DNA of 64,000 bases from Datisca glomerata (lineage: Eukaryota; Streptophyta; Magnoliopsida; Cucurbitales; Datiscaceae). Of this stretch, positions 50,469 through 62,997 are shown piece after piece (within the stretch, counting starts at the first letter, position 1; every line of letters begins with the position of its first letter). The stretch is from the NCBI GenBank assembly GCA_003255025.1, contig QANY01009406.1:806001-870000 (forward strand), in the 5' to 3' direction. The notes beneath the pieces are model-generated. The model was not told the DNA's origin. It did not search any database and was given only the letters and a program-made list of their open reading frames with translations. The translations under genes were made by a program, and so were the position numbers.

Positions 50469-51234
50469 TCATTCAGATCATCAACTGAGACAAAAGAAAA
50501 GAAATAATTTTTCCACTGCCAGTGATCAATGCCATTAGACATATTTTTTATTTAAATACAAACAAACAAAATCCTATTTCTTAATTCTGAATCAGTTTTG
50601 ATCCGATCAAAATAGGATTTTCGGGATAAGGAATAACAAACGATGGATAAATTGAATAGAATCGAAGCATTTCTTCTGGCCATTCTCAAATTGGATAAAT
50701 ATTGATTAATCGTATATTTGATTATAGTTCTATGATTCAGTGTATCATTTCTTATTTGAACCCTTCAATTCCATATTCGAAGTTGAGATCAATGAGAATT
50801 ATAGCTCATTTATGTTTCTGATTGTAAACAGTTTGTAAACATATCTAAGCGAAATATTATTTTTCTTTTTTCTTTTTTCCTTTACTCTTTACTTCTTTTA
50901 CATTTCCCTTTACTATTTTCATGTCATTCATTACATTTACCATTTAGTTAACATACCCTAAATGAAATAATAATTATCTGGGCAACGTACACAAATTTGT
51001 CTTGTAGTTTATCTTGAGTACACATTCATCCATTTTAGTTTAAATAATTACACATAGCCACTAGAGTTTACAAACTTAATGTGAATGCAAAAAAATAATA
51101 CTATTCTCTAATTAATATCTCACGATTTAGATGCAACCCTTTTAAATTTCAAGAAAATTTTTTATAAGCACACAAAATTTAGATTTTAAGTACAAATAAT
51201 AGTGAAATTTCAACATGAGTAAGTTTTGAATCGT
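50469..51234. other. AT-rich intergenic, no gene seen
   Basis: No motif recognised between the tandem duplication and the LTR-like element. Confidence 0.5.
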
Positions 51235-53117
51235 TGTTGGATCGGGTTTTAAAAATTTGAAGAAAAATCATTGAGTCACGAACGGTTCTTGAGCGGAATA
51301 TCAAATATTTTTAATCAACCAATTTAATCATATTAAACATTAAAACCATACATGCGATCATGCATACATAGTTAAACGTATTCAAAAGAAGTAGAAATAA
51401 TTTTATACTTTTCTTTTATCGGAGAAATTTTGATTTGGTAGAATCCTATTATTCGTCTTGCGTTCTTCGTAAAACTCGAATCAGTATTCACACCAACAAC
51501 CACTTGTAGGATTCAGAAGTATATCTCGCAAAGACATCGTTATGAACTGAGTGTGGGCTCTCAAAATAATTGAGGAAGAAAAAATCAAAATTTTCTCTTC
51601 CTTTGGTGATTTCGGCGGCAACAGTAGGAGGGGGAGAGAGAAACTTTTTTCTGTTTTGTGTGATTAGAGTTGTGTCAACATACACTTAGGTTAGACAATC
51701 CTAATGCCATCACCTATATATGTGTAATTTTTCCAAAATTCACCCCTATAATCTATAATTGCCGAAAATTGTGTCTCCCATTAAAATCAATATTGTGTCC
51801 AAATTCATCAATCTAAAATTGATCTCCTTCAATTAATTAAATTCTCTTATTTACTGATTATACAATAATTAAAAAATAATAAATTAATTAATTAGAACAT
51901 CAATTAATTAAGTGACAACACCCATCACACATGGGTTCAGGAAATACATTTTGAACATCAACTAATTAAGTAACAACACCCATCACACATGGGTTCAAGA
52001 AATACATTTTGACCCCAAAACACATTTTGGTCCAACTAATATTGTTTCTTCTATCATTGTCTTTATGAGCTACTCTTGAGATCGAATGGACCCACATGAT
52101 TAAATCTATAGGATTCAAATATACGGCGAATTCATCTCCATAAATTTCTAACATATTTAATCCTGACATCGTACGACTCCACTATATGTTCGATGTCGAA
52201 TAAGCTCTCGATTCATGTGCGTTATATTTTCTGTTGGTGCAAATAAACACTTTTATTTCACGATCCATAAAATATTTAGCATATTATCCTTCATGAATAT
52301 CAGTAACAAGAGAGAGATGTAAAATTACAGTTTGACTTCTCTTGTTATTAGTTCCTTAACTCTTTTATTGATTGTGAATAAGAAAGACATAATAGTGAAT
52401 TGTCTCTTACAATTCCTCATGTCTTATTATATGATACATTTCACCGAATACCTAGCTAGTTAATTTATTCACACACCCATCAATAAAGCATAATGTGATA
52501 TTGTTGCATTTTATAATCTAACCATAAATTTTCATATCTTCTAATCACACAACTCCAACATAGTAGAATTACGATCCCAACAATCGAGGTATTGTCCTGC
52601 AATTCGAATTCACTTCTTTGACGTATCAGAGATCATAACTAATTATGTCAAATTTCGTATTCACCTCAGGATTAAAATAATTATAAAAATACCCTTAAGT
52701 TGTAATAATTAGATTTAGAGCTAGATAAACGACTTTGCTCTAAACTAATTGATTACTTATCTATTCAACATATTCCATAACATGTCTATGTCAACCGTTA
52801 GAGTCCCCAATCCCATGCCCCGAGACCGACATCATTTGGTTCAACCTAACAGTCATAATCAGACTCGATTGCTTAGTCAATCCTAAGATTACGAATAACG
52901 TTCTGAACTATTTCATAAGAGTTTGCTTGGAAGACCCCTCAATCTTTACTCTTCATATGTTGACAATAGTTCCATAACTTAAGTAAATTATAAACACACT
53001 TTAATTAATAGAAAAACTTTCATTCATTTTTTAAATTCAGTAATACAAAATGTCGGAGAAATAACTGAATACTCATAAATAATCATTACACCATACTTTA
53101 TAAATATAATTCCAACA
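51235..53117 (-). mobile_element. Probable solo LTR of a copia-type element
   Basis: The segment starts TGTTGG and ends CCAACA, the terminal inverted hexamer typical of plant LTRs, at a length (1883) like the other long LTRs here. On the minus strand a TATATATAGG box near 51715 lies downstream of a long AT-rich U3, followed by a CT/GA-rich leader-like part. No pol sequence or primer-binding site adjoins either side, and no clear 5-base target duplication was seen. It carries a 58-base internal tandem duplication. Confidence 0.55.
51895..52010 (+). repeat. 58-base tandem duplication
   Basis: Copies at 51895-51952 and 51953-52010 share CAACACCCATCACACATGGG and the following AAATACATTTTG with three or four differences. 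Located inside the LTR-like element. Confidence 0.9.
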
Positions 53118-54732
53118 GAATTGTATTTGTCAATATTCAAATTATATCTCGACATGACGGACTGGATCGGCTTAAATTTTTGGGGCATGTTTGAGAGTGT
53201 CTCACTAAAAATATTTTTGTGTATTAAAATAATATTATTTTCGTTGAAAATTATTTTATCAACGTCTTTTATTTTAATGGAAAATTATTTTATATGTATC
53301 TTTGAGTATATGTTATTTATATTTTAATTTATTTTAGGAAACCCTTTATCAAGTGTCTAATGTGGGTTTGAGTATCATACCCTTTCCCATGTAATTTATT
53401 TTGTGTTATAGAACACTATTCATGTCTCGGAGTTTGCCTTTTCTTTTAAAGAAACAAAAAAGAAATTTGCCATTTAATCAAGGCAAAAACCTACCGACTG
53501 CAATACTCATACTTCAAATACAAGAATATTTCACTACTACGCCATTATTTAACCTAGTAGAAAGCTAGGCATGGAATAAGCAAGACAGCACAGCACAGCA
53601 CGTCAGTGATTATTTAAGGTATATTTGAGAGTATTTGTGACTAGAAAATAAATAATACTATTTAGTTTAAAATGATCTCTACTCTATATCCACAACCAAA
53701 CACTTGAATATGCGTTTAATTTTTACATCTTAAAACATTTTCTCAAACGCTTGTATATGCATTTCTTGAAGAATATTTTTTAATACAATATTATGATTCA
53801 AACGACAGTTATCCAGTAAATATAACGTAAATTATTTTTAATACATTTAAGTCTATTCAAGCAAATCACTCTCAAATTCACATTTTGTTTTGGATTTACT
53901 CTCAAACTCACCTTTAATTTCCTAAGACATGGATCAAATTAGTGTAAGTAATTTCAAAGCATGGGCCATCTAAAATAATTTAGTTGAACCTAATCAAATA
54001 ATCAGAGACAAGTAGCCAGAGCAAACTTAAAATTTAGGTATGTCAAAACTGTTGCTGATTTGAAATCAACACTTAATTTTCTTGAAGTATGCATTTGTCG
54101 TCATTAAATTATCTGCCTCCACAGCCAACTTTGGGACCCAATTCAGTATTAGCCATGGAAGACAGAAACTTGCATTTAACCATCTTTACAAAGACAAGAC
54201 AAAAACATGTTAGCTGTCTACCCAATAAATATGAACTTCCTGCAATGATTTTTATTGAATAGTAGACATCCTCAATTTAAAGCTACGGCCTCTGAAACTG
54301 GATATTTATTTGCTCATTTCACTATCTATTTATGTGCACCATGGTTTGAGCTAAGACATACATTTACTGCTATTTTGACATTTCTTACATTTGAATTCTA
54401 CAAAGAAGGTACCAGTTCTAGAGTACTACTCTTTCCCAACCTGGCCCCTACTGAGGTATGCTTTTAAGGTGAACGGATGGAACTATATCTCTCAGTATTA
54501 ATACTCTGACCCAGTTATAAACCAACTTTTAATTAATCAAGGTGTGTCAATCGACTATATACTAATGTTTTATCACTAATTAAAATGATTTAATAAATTT
54601 ATGAAATTAAGACGGCGCTTGATTAATTAATATTTGATCTGTAAGTTGGTTAGTGTAAAATTATACATCTTATCACCCCATGAATTAAACACAAATAAAG
54701 TGGGATATGGACATTATTTTCAATTATATTCT
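53118..54732. other. Intergenic and 3' flank of the HSL1-like gene
   Basis: AT-rich, with no gene recognised. The final few hundred bases presumably hold the 3' UTR of the minus-strand receptor kinase. Confidence 0.5.
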
Positions 54733-57700
54733 TTAAACCAAGCTTCCATCATCAGAGAATACTTCATTATAGTAAGGAGAAAGCTTCCCATCTTTTTTAA
54801 CAGCCAGGAGCTTGTGCTCTGTGCTTGCTTCTTGCAGCAATTTTACCACTTTTCTCATTGAGGGTCGGTTAATGGGAAGAGAGCTGGTGCAAAGCATACC
54901 TATGTTGAGAACTTTGCAGATTTCTTCCTTGTAATGGGAACCGAGTTTACGGTCGATTACTTGATCCTCGCCTTTCTGTTCAAAGGTGGTGCTTACCCAT
55001 TTAACCAAGTCATTCTCACCAAGCTCTGGATCATTTGTTGGTCGACCAGTCACCAGCTCTAAGATGACAACTCCGAAACTATATATGTCACTCTTTTCGT
55101 TCACTCTAAGCGTGTAAGCATATTCTGCATAAAAAAATGACATTATTAAACAACAAAGGATATGAATTCTGGTACGGACATTGTTTTCTCATTGGAGGCC
55201 TGTCCGAAAATCTGTGAATATTTAAGGCTGATATGATATGACAATATATCTCGGTATTGGAAATTATACAGCGCCATTTCATCTATGAACATCTTAATTT
55301 TTACACCAACAAGAACAAATTACTATGTAGTGCAACAATTGAGAAGAGAAAATATCAAGCAATGGGATAATACCTGGGGCAATGTAACCACAAGACCCAG
55401 CAATTGCAGACATGGATTCTAATCCTTTACTGGCTTTCAAAAACTTAGCCACTCCAAAATCTGCAACTCTAGCTCCATACTCTGCATCTAGCAATATATT
55501 GTTGGATTTGATATCGCGATGAATGATTGATGGAACACAGTCGTGATGCAAATAAGAAAGACCATCTGCCGCATCTAAAGCTATCTTATACCTTGTTGGC
55601 CAATCCAACGAACCTTTCTTTTTACCGTGTAACAAATCGCCCAAGCTCCCATTTGGCATATACTCATAAACCAGAAACTTGCAGTTCCCATCGTTGCAGC
55701 AACACCATAACCTTACAATATTCTTGTGTCTAATCTTCCCCAGTGTTTCAACTTCAGCCTCAAAACCATCTTTCTCTGATTCAAAACTGCTCTCATCTTT
55801 CTTAGCTACTTCCCATAGTTTCTTCACTGCCACTATCTCACCATTATTAAGTACCACTTTATAAACTTTCCCCGAAGCTCCACTTCCAATCACGTTGTCT
55901 TCGTTAAGGCAATGGACAATTTCAGATTCACTGAAACCAAGTTTGTGGAATGACCTCCACTTCGACATCGCAATTCCTTTCTTATTCTTCTGATAGTCAA
56001 TATACTTCCAATAGAACCAAATGACTCCAACTACAAAAACAATACCAGCAAGTATAAAAATTGATCGGAGTATCCACATGAACCCTTGTTTCTTAGTTTC
56101 ACTCGCTGTATGACAAAGATCTGGGAGGTCATTACACAAGCCTAGATTGCCCAGAAAGCTACTTCTATAGCTTTCCTTGGCATAAAGAGGGGGAAGTTCA
56201 CCCGAGAACATGTTGTTAGACAAATTTAGCACATTAAGCTTCAGATTCTGCAATTCAAGTGGGATGTTCCCACTAAGATGGTTATTTGAGAGATCAAGAT
56301 AATTTAGAACTGGTAAGCTTCCAATTTCATTAGGGATATTACCAGATAGACTGTTGTTAGCCAAGTTAAGCTCGTTAAGCCTCTTTAGAGCTCGAATTCC
56401 CGCTGGTATCACACCTGAAATTTTATTGTCACTGAGATCAAGTATACCCAACTGACTCAATTCGACCATAGTCCTTGGTATTTGACCTGTAAACTTATTA
56501 TCAGTACCAGAAAATTCATGTAGATTGCTCAATGAACCGACTTCCTCCGGTATAGATCCAGAGAAATGATTTCCGGAAATCAGCAAGATTGAGAGGTTCT
56601 GAGCACCCGAAATCATCTTGGAAATAGGCCCAGAGAGTGAATTTTCAACAAGATCAAGCAAATACACATGGCGTAGGCCCCAGAAATTTTCCGGCACCGA
56701 GCCAGAAAGCTTGTTGTTCCTTAGACGAACCCGGCTTAAGCTAGTGCATTTACCAAGACTTTCAGGGACTTCCCCGGAAAATGAGTTGTATATCAAAATA
56801 AGATCTTTTAGCATCCCGTTTGAGCACAAGTTTTCTGGGATTTCACCGGAAAATCCATTATAGGAAAGGTCAAGATTCTGCAATGGCGAGTTTTTGCCAA
56901 GTTCACTCGGTAGCTTCCCACTCAGTTTGTTGTTAAACAGTTTGAGCTCATATAAATACGGGGATCGAGCTATGCTCTCTGGTAAAGACCCTTCAAATCG
57001 ATTTTCATACAAATTTAGCGACTCGAGCTGTAAAGCACACAACTCATCCGTAATCGTCCCAGTCAACTCGTTCATCGACGCGTCTATTCGTCTCAATGCC
57101 GTTAAGTTCGACATTCCTAAGGGTAACTCACCAGAGAGTGAATTGTTATAGAGCTCAATTTGGACTACACTTCTCAATCCAGAAAATGAACTCGGAATCG
57201 ACCCCGTGAGTCCGTTAGTGGACAAGTCAAGATTCTTGAGCCTAGACAGCTTGCCTAGAGCCGGAGGAATCTGACCGACAAGGTTACAGTTACTTAGCCA
57301 GAGGACCTCAAGATTAGTCAAGTTCCCGAGTTCACTCGGTATACGACTCGGCGTAAAAGGGTTGTAAGCTAGTTGAAGCTCTTTCATGCTCGTAATGTTG
57401 CCAAGAGAAGTAGGTATTGTTCCGTTAAGAAGATTATCAACGAGTATGAGAGATTCAAGTTGCCGAAACTCACCGAAACTAGCCGGAACGTCGCCAGAAA
57501 AGTTGTTCCCGGAGAGATCTAACCTCCGGAGATTCGGAATTTGGGGAAGAGAATCGGGAATGGGGCCGACAAAGAGGTTCTGGGACAAGTTGAGAAGCTG
57601 GAGACTTTGACAGGCGGCAATATCAACGGTGAGGGAGGAGTTGAAGGCGTTGTTGGAGAAAGAGAGGGAAGAGAGATAAGGGAGGCGGCAAAGTGAGCTG

Positions 57701-57933
57701 GGGAAAGGACCAGCGAGTTGGGAGTCGGAGAGGTCGACCGAGATGACCCGGTGAGTAGAGTCGCAGGTGATGCCGAACCAGTTGCAAGGAGTGCTGTCTG
57801 TGCGGTTCCATGAGGAGAGGGAGAGAGCTGGGTCAGATAACCCAAGTTTAAGCCGTTGTAGAGTCAAGCCATCTTCGTTTAGGGAGAGAGAATGGTGAGA
57901 AAAGAGAAGAAGCAAACCCAGTAATGGAAACAT
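54733..57933 (-). CDS. HSL1: LRR receptor-like kinase, HAESA-LIKE 1 type
   Basis: Two exons: 57933-55374 and 55124-54733, GT-AG intron of 249 bases, coding 983 residues, the usual length for this family. Residues 1-18 form a hydrophobic signal peptide. An LRRNT with CNWFGITC follows, then about 20 plant-type LRRs (LDLSNN.LSGNIP pattern) to about residue 590. One membrane span lies at about 614-640 (SIFILAGIVFVVGVIWFYW). The kinase has GSGASGKVYK in the P-loop, invariant Lys704 (VAVKKLW), HRD at 805-807, DFG at 825-827 and GSCGYIAPEYAY in the activation segment. The intron falls between Pro and Glu of APE, as in related LRR-XI kinases. The ending KDGKLSPYYNE with a GS-rich tail matches HSL1 more than HAE. 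HAE/HSL kinases sit in the plasma membrane, bind IDA/CLE9-type peptides with SERK co-receptors, and act in organ abscission and stomatal lineage control. All catalytic residues are present, so it should be active. Confidence 0.96.
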
Positions 57934-58470
57934 GGCTGAGAGAGCGTAGGGGAGACAGAAATGCCCCCGAAAGCAGGTTTTGAGTGCAAAATTGAAAAGA
58001 GATTGATAGAACTGAAAGGTTGGCCATGATTATTTATCAAACCGTAGTTTTTATAATTTAGAAATACAAATTGGGTATCAAAGGCAGAATTATGGACCTA
58101 TTTTAATTAATATTGATAATGAGCACTGAGCAGAAAGCAATTTAAGAGTCAAAGAGAATAGTAGAAAGGTTACGACTCACAAATCTCACTCTCCGCCCGC
58201 TGGTCATTGTGAAAGAGGAAAAAGTAAGTAAAAATTCCTTTGAAATGGACTGATGTCTGAAATCTTTTTAATGAATAATGGGTTATCTAGAATAGTACAT
58301 CATTTCTAATTTGATTGAGGAATATTATATCTCAGGCAATTTTATACTTTTGTTCTATTATAATCAAAATCAAGTAATTGTTCACTCTGACTTTTTTCAT
58401 CATTTCTTTATCTTTCTCATATAAAGATCAAATCAATTTAATACTTATTTCATTTATTTTATTCAACAAA
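57934..58470 (-). promoter_or_regulatory. Upstream region of the HSL1-like gene
   Basis: The roughly 540 bases before the start codon, bounded on the far side by trinucleotide arrays. No firm TATA box or other element could be assigned. Confidence 0.35.
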
Positions 58471-58483
58471 AATGTCATTCTTC

Positions 58484-58707
58484 TTCTGCTCTTCTTGTTC
58501 TTCTTGTTCTTCTTGTTCTTCTTGTTCTTCTTACTCTTTGTCTTCTTCTTCTTGCTCTTGTTCTTGCTCTTGTTATTGTTATTGTTCTTGTTCTTCTTAT
58601 TCTTGTTCTTGTTCTTCTTTTTCTTTTTCTTCTTGTTCTTGTTCTTGTTGTTCTTCTTCTGGTTCTTGTTCTTATTTTTCTTGTTCTTGTTTTTGTTCTT
58701 CTTGTTC

Positions 58708-58708
<1 letters not shown>
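58484..58708 (+). repeat. TTCTTG/TTCTTC hexanucleotide-like array
   Basis: About 225 bases of interleaved TTCTTG, TTCTTC, TTCTTA and TTGTTC units on a strict 3-base period. Every frame is open, giving false proteins of Ser/Cys, Phe/Leu or Asn/Lys. Confidence 0.95.

Positions 58709-58775
<67 letters not shown>
58709..58775 (+). repeat. Perfect TTA trinucleotide microsatellite, about 22 units
   Basis: Uninterrupted TTA repeat directly after the TTCTTG array, ending before CAGTGGACC. A likely length-variable marker about 800 bases upstream of HSL1. Confidence 0.97.
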
Positions 58776-58778
<3 letters not shown>

Positions 58779-58879
58779 TGGACCATTTGATTTTTCAGTG
58801 AGAATGTGACTTATTCTTCTTCTTCTTTTTAAGTGAGATACATTTCTCTTCTTCAACGAGACCCATTATTTTTCTTGCT

Positions 58880-60560
58880 TACTAGCGCATAATGAAAATA
58901 ACTACTTGAATGGAATAAGTAGTCATAAACAATTACTTGAACTCTTCAAACTAGCATAATGTATGAGTTGTTGACTAACAAAAAAAATAATTACTTGAAC
59001 ATTTCAAGTAGTTATAAACAACTACTTGAACCCTTCAAGTAGTCATCTGATGTCTGTGTTACTAACTGATGAAAAATAACTACTTAAATGGTTCAAGTAG
59101 TCATAAAAAATTATTTGAACCATTCAAGTACTCAACGTTCATTTTCTTTTTTTTTTTTATCGTAAAAAGGGTTCAAGTAGTCATAAAAAATACTTGAAGG
59201 GTCCAAGTAGTCATAAAAAATTACTTGATACCTTCAAGTAGTCATTGAATATTTGAGTTACTGACTGACCAAACAAAAAATAACTACTTGAAGGGTTCAA
59301 GTAGTCATAAACAACTACTTGAAGAGTTCAAATAGTTATAAACGACTACGTGAATCCTTCAAGCAGTCACTTGGTGTATGAGTTATCAATTGATAAAAAA
59401 TAATTACTTGAACCCTTCAAGTAGTCATAAACAACTACTGAAACTCTTCAAGTAATTTTAATTTTGGAAGTCAAAACAAATGACTACTTGAAGGGTTCAA
59501 GTAGTCAGATACAACTACTTTAAACCCTTCAAGTAATTACTTGTTTTGACTTCTAAAATCAAAAATCACTACTTGAAGGGTTCAAGTAGTCAGATACAAT
59601 TACTTGAACCATTCAAATAATTATTTATTTTGACTTCAAGTGACTTTTGAAGGGTTCAAGTATATTTTTATGACTACTTGAACTCTTCAAGTACTCAACG
59701 TTCATTTTCTCCTTTTTTTTTAACGCAAAAAGGCTCAAGTAATTATAAAAAAGCTATTCGAACCCTTCAAGTAGTTAAAAATCTACTTGAACTCTTCAAG
59801 TAGTCACCTGGTGTATGAGTTGTTGACTGATAAAAAAAATAACTACTTGAATCATTCAAGTAGTCACTTGGTGTATGAGTCGCTGGTTGACAAAACAAAA
59901 AAAAAACTACTTGAAGGGTTCAAGTGGTCATAAATAATTATTTGAACTCTTCAAGTAGTCACCTGGTGTATGAGTTGTTGACTGATAAAAAAATAACTAC
60001 TTGAATCATTCAAGTAGTCATAAATAACTACTTGAACCTTTCAAGTAGTCGCATGATGTCTGAGTTGCTGATTGGCGAAAAAAACTAACTACTTGAAAGG
60101 TTCAAGTAGTGAACAAAAACTATTTGAACTCTCCAAGTACTCAACTTTCATTTCTTTTTTTTTTTTTTACTTAAAAAAGCTCAAGTAGTCATAAAAAACT
60201 ACTTAAAAGGTTCAAGTAGTCATAAAAAATTATATGATGCCTTCAAGTAGTCTCATGATGTTTGAGTTGTTGAATGAAAAAATAAAGAAATAACTACTTG
60301 AAGGATTCAAGTAGTCATAAATAACTACTTGAACCCTTCAAGTAGTCACCTGATGTATGTATAATTGACTGACAACAAAATAACTACTTGAAACCTTCAA
60401 GTAGTCATAAAGAATTATTTGAAGTATTCAAGTAGTCATAAACAACTATATGAACTCTTCAAGTAGTTATCTGGTGTATGAGTATTAACTGATAAAAAAA
60501 ATTATTTCAAGGGTTTAAGTAGTTATAAAAAACTACTTGAACATTTTAAGTAGAAGAAGA
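58880..60560. repeat. Array of short palindromes built on CTACTTGAA-NNN-TTCAAGTAG
   Basis: Dozens of near-palindromic ~21-base motifs (arms CTACTTGAA and TTCAAGTAG, centre CCC, GGG or a variant) occur over 1.7 kb. Many are paired across a short CATAAACAA or CATAAAAAA linker. The pairs are separated by a second conserved spacer, GGTGTATGAGTTGTTGACTG and variants, present about 11 times. A longer third spacer with ACTCAACGTTCATTTTC and a T-run recurs near 59135, 59690 and 60136, indicating higher-order repeats. No coding capacity. The family is not one I recognise. Confidence 0.9.
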
Positions 60561-61450
60561 AAAAGAAGAAGAGATTATTAAATTGATTTGACATGTGCAT
60601 TGAGAAAGAAAAAGATATGATGAAGAATGAGATATATTACAAGTGATGATGTGAAATTGGTGGGTCAGAGGTATGAAATTTCTTGTTTTAAAAAAAGGTA
60701 TAAATTTTTTAACCAAATTGAAACTGATATAATTTTTCAAATAACCCATAAATAATCACAGGTTTGAAACTTCAACGATCGGGTTTTCTTCGCCACGTGG
60801 TTTATTTGATCACATAGCACTCATATGATCTTCTTCGGAAGCTAATCACTTGTAAATCTGGATTGATGAATGTAACAATGTTCGAAAATCAGAAAAATCG
60901 TATAAGATGTTTTTCTTTAAATTCATTATGAATTAAAAATGGTCTAAATCTAACACGATAGACAATCAGGACTAGAAGACGAGCCGGATCTATGTATACT
61001 AATTGGAGCAATAAAGCAAAGGAAGATATAGAGCAAATATGAGTATCATATGCAAGTCAATGAGTATATGTAGTCTTGTATAATCTTACAGATTTTTTGA
61101 AATAATGGTAAAATCATCAATATGATGCTGTAACGAATGCATTATAAATCAATTACAAAATAATATTTTTACCTGATTCAAAATTCGTCCACTATCACAA
61201 TTATTTTATTATTCATATTCATTATATCCAATTAGGCCTAAATCACATCTCAAATCACATTATTCCCTAAACTCAATGCACTAAATAGTACTATGATGAC
61301 ATTGAACTCTCACAATTTATCAATGGCACTACTTTTGGCAATGGCCTTAAAATTAACCTCATCATCTTTCTCCTAAAATTTTCTCATCATTTTCTTCATC
61401 TTTCTTACTGACCAAACAATCATTATTATTTGTCCAAGAAAATGGCGACC
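60561..61450. other. Spacer between palindrome array and LINE
   Basis: AT-rich DNA. It includes a CCACGTGG G-box-like palindrome near 60793 with no assignable gene. No protein motif recognised. Confidence 0.4.
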
Positions 61451-61886
61451 TTCTCTGCAAAGTTTTTCTTCTTCATTCATTGATTGGGACTCAAACTAAT
61501 GAAGATAAGAGCTGTTTAGCTCCACATTGAGATTTTCTGTCAGCCTTTCTAATAATTTTAGAATTTATGTTCTATAGCCTTCGAGACTAATACGGTCTTT
61601 TCCTTTACTATTTTGACTTTATGTCCTACGATTTCTTTACGTCTTTCTCCCATGCACGTTCTTCATACGAGATGCTCTTCGATTATATTAGCTTTTCATA
61701 TGTTTACCAGATTCTGTTAGCTTTTCTTGGGTATCTCTAAGTGGTAGTTGATCACAATTACGCTTTCTTTCCCTTTTTTAAGACTTCGTTCTGTTTTTCC
61801 TCCATTTTCTTTCTTCTCTGTTTTTCAGTAGCTTTTCTTTCTCCTTTGTGATTTTCCCATTTTGGAGGTGTGCGCTATTTGGAATT

Positions 61887-62980
61887 ATGGAGGATGATTT
61901 TGAGATTGATATTGAAGACATGCTACCCGAAGGAGAGAAGAAAGTCGATAAAAATGGATGGTTGGCAAGTTCATCTCGGACATCAACACCTCTGCCATGG
62001 CTTCTGTGCTTGGTAGTGGAAGGAACCTAGATTCAAATTTAGTTATCAAGATTTTGGAAAAGAATCTCTTTCTTTTTTAATTTGAGAATTCTAAAGATGC
62101 AGACAAGGTGTGGGCAAGAGATTCTTGGAGCTTTAATGGGGCTCTTCTCATTGTGCAAAGATATGAAGCTGGTATTCTGCCCTTTGAAATAACCTTCGAC
62201 GCATGTCCAGCCTGGCTTCAACTGCAAGATCTTCCACCTGAGTGGATTTTGGAGCATGTAATTAGGAGGTTAGCATCTTAAGTTGGTGATATCTTGGAAG
62301 TAGACCTTTACACGTTTGAGAGTGGGCTGGCCAGGTCTATTAGGCTTAAATTGCATCTGAATATTGAGAACCCTCTTTAGCCAGGAGTCTAGGTAAAAAG
62401 AAAATCTAAATTTTTGATTTGAATCAATATGAAGTATGAAAGAATCCCTCAGCTATGTTTTTACTGTCGGAAAATTAGCCATGACATACGAGGTTGTCAA
62501 GAACCTAGGAAAGGCAAAACTTGTATGTATGGAGAATGGCTTAAATCTGAAGCCAATTTGAAAACTCCTCTTGATATAAGATAGGCTTTTCTTTGTGGAG
62601 AGACAAGACCCAAGGAGACTACTTACGATGAAGATATCACTAGAGACCCAAATGTTTGTTAAGGATATAGTTCTAAAATCTATAGGTCTTATGCCAATTC
62701 TAAGAACTTGGAATGCAAAGGAGGTGATCAGACTGATACAAATAAAAAAGCTTCTTTCAAAACAAATTTAAAAGCTAACTTCAGTTATGAGGTCAAATCT
62801 ACTCAACCTAGAAGTACAGACATACCAAAATCCAAAGTTGTGGTAATTCAGGAACCAAATGAGGTGAATGAGAAAGCCAAAAACGATAGCAATAAAGACC
62901 TGAACCTAAAGATGGTAATGGATTGTCAGAGTGAATTTTCCCCTTTTGTTGATGAAGAGGTGTTGGTGGGTAGCCTTTAA
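61887..62980 (+). pseudogene. LINE ORF1 (nucleic-acid-binding, DUF4283 plus zinc knuckle), broken
   Basis: It starts MEDDFEIDIEDMLPEGEKK, shifts frame near 62000, then reads AWLQLQDLPPEWILEHVIRR (about 62211-62270), typical of the DUF4283-type domain of plant L1 ORF1. Next is a CCHC-like knuckle CFYCRKISHDIRGC (about 62456-62497). An open stretch (62708-62980) gives a Lys/Asn-rich tail ending at TAA. Several internal stops make it non-functional. Confidence 0.75.
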
Positions 62981-62997
62981 ATGGCACCCAAGTTTGC

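Noticed and set aside
56618..57610. Plus-strand open frames opposite the HSL1 gene
   Set aside because: Antisense shadows of the leucine-rich repeats.
57519..57845. 108-codon minus-strand frame overlapping HSL1 exon 1
   Set aside because: Alternate frame of the signal-peptide/LRR region; the main frame is fully conserved.
58378..58856. Overlapping 109-143 codon open frames on both strands
   Set aside because: Strict 3-base periodic microsatellite keeps all frames open; the proteins are pure Phe/Leu, Ser/Cys/Tyr or Asn/Lys runs.
58880..60560. CRISPR-like repeat array
   Set aside because: Plant nuclear DNA, spacers are themselves repeated, repeat spacing is irregular, and no cas genes occur.
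62039..62257. Minus-strand 72-codon frame
   Set aside because: Antisense of the LINE ORF1 domain.
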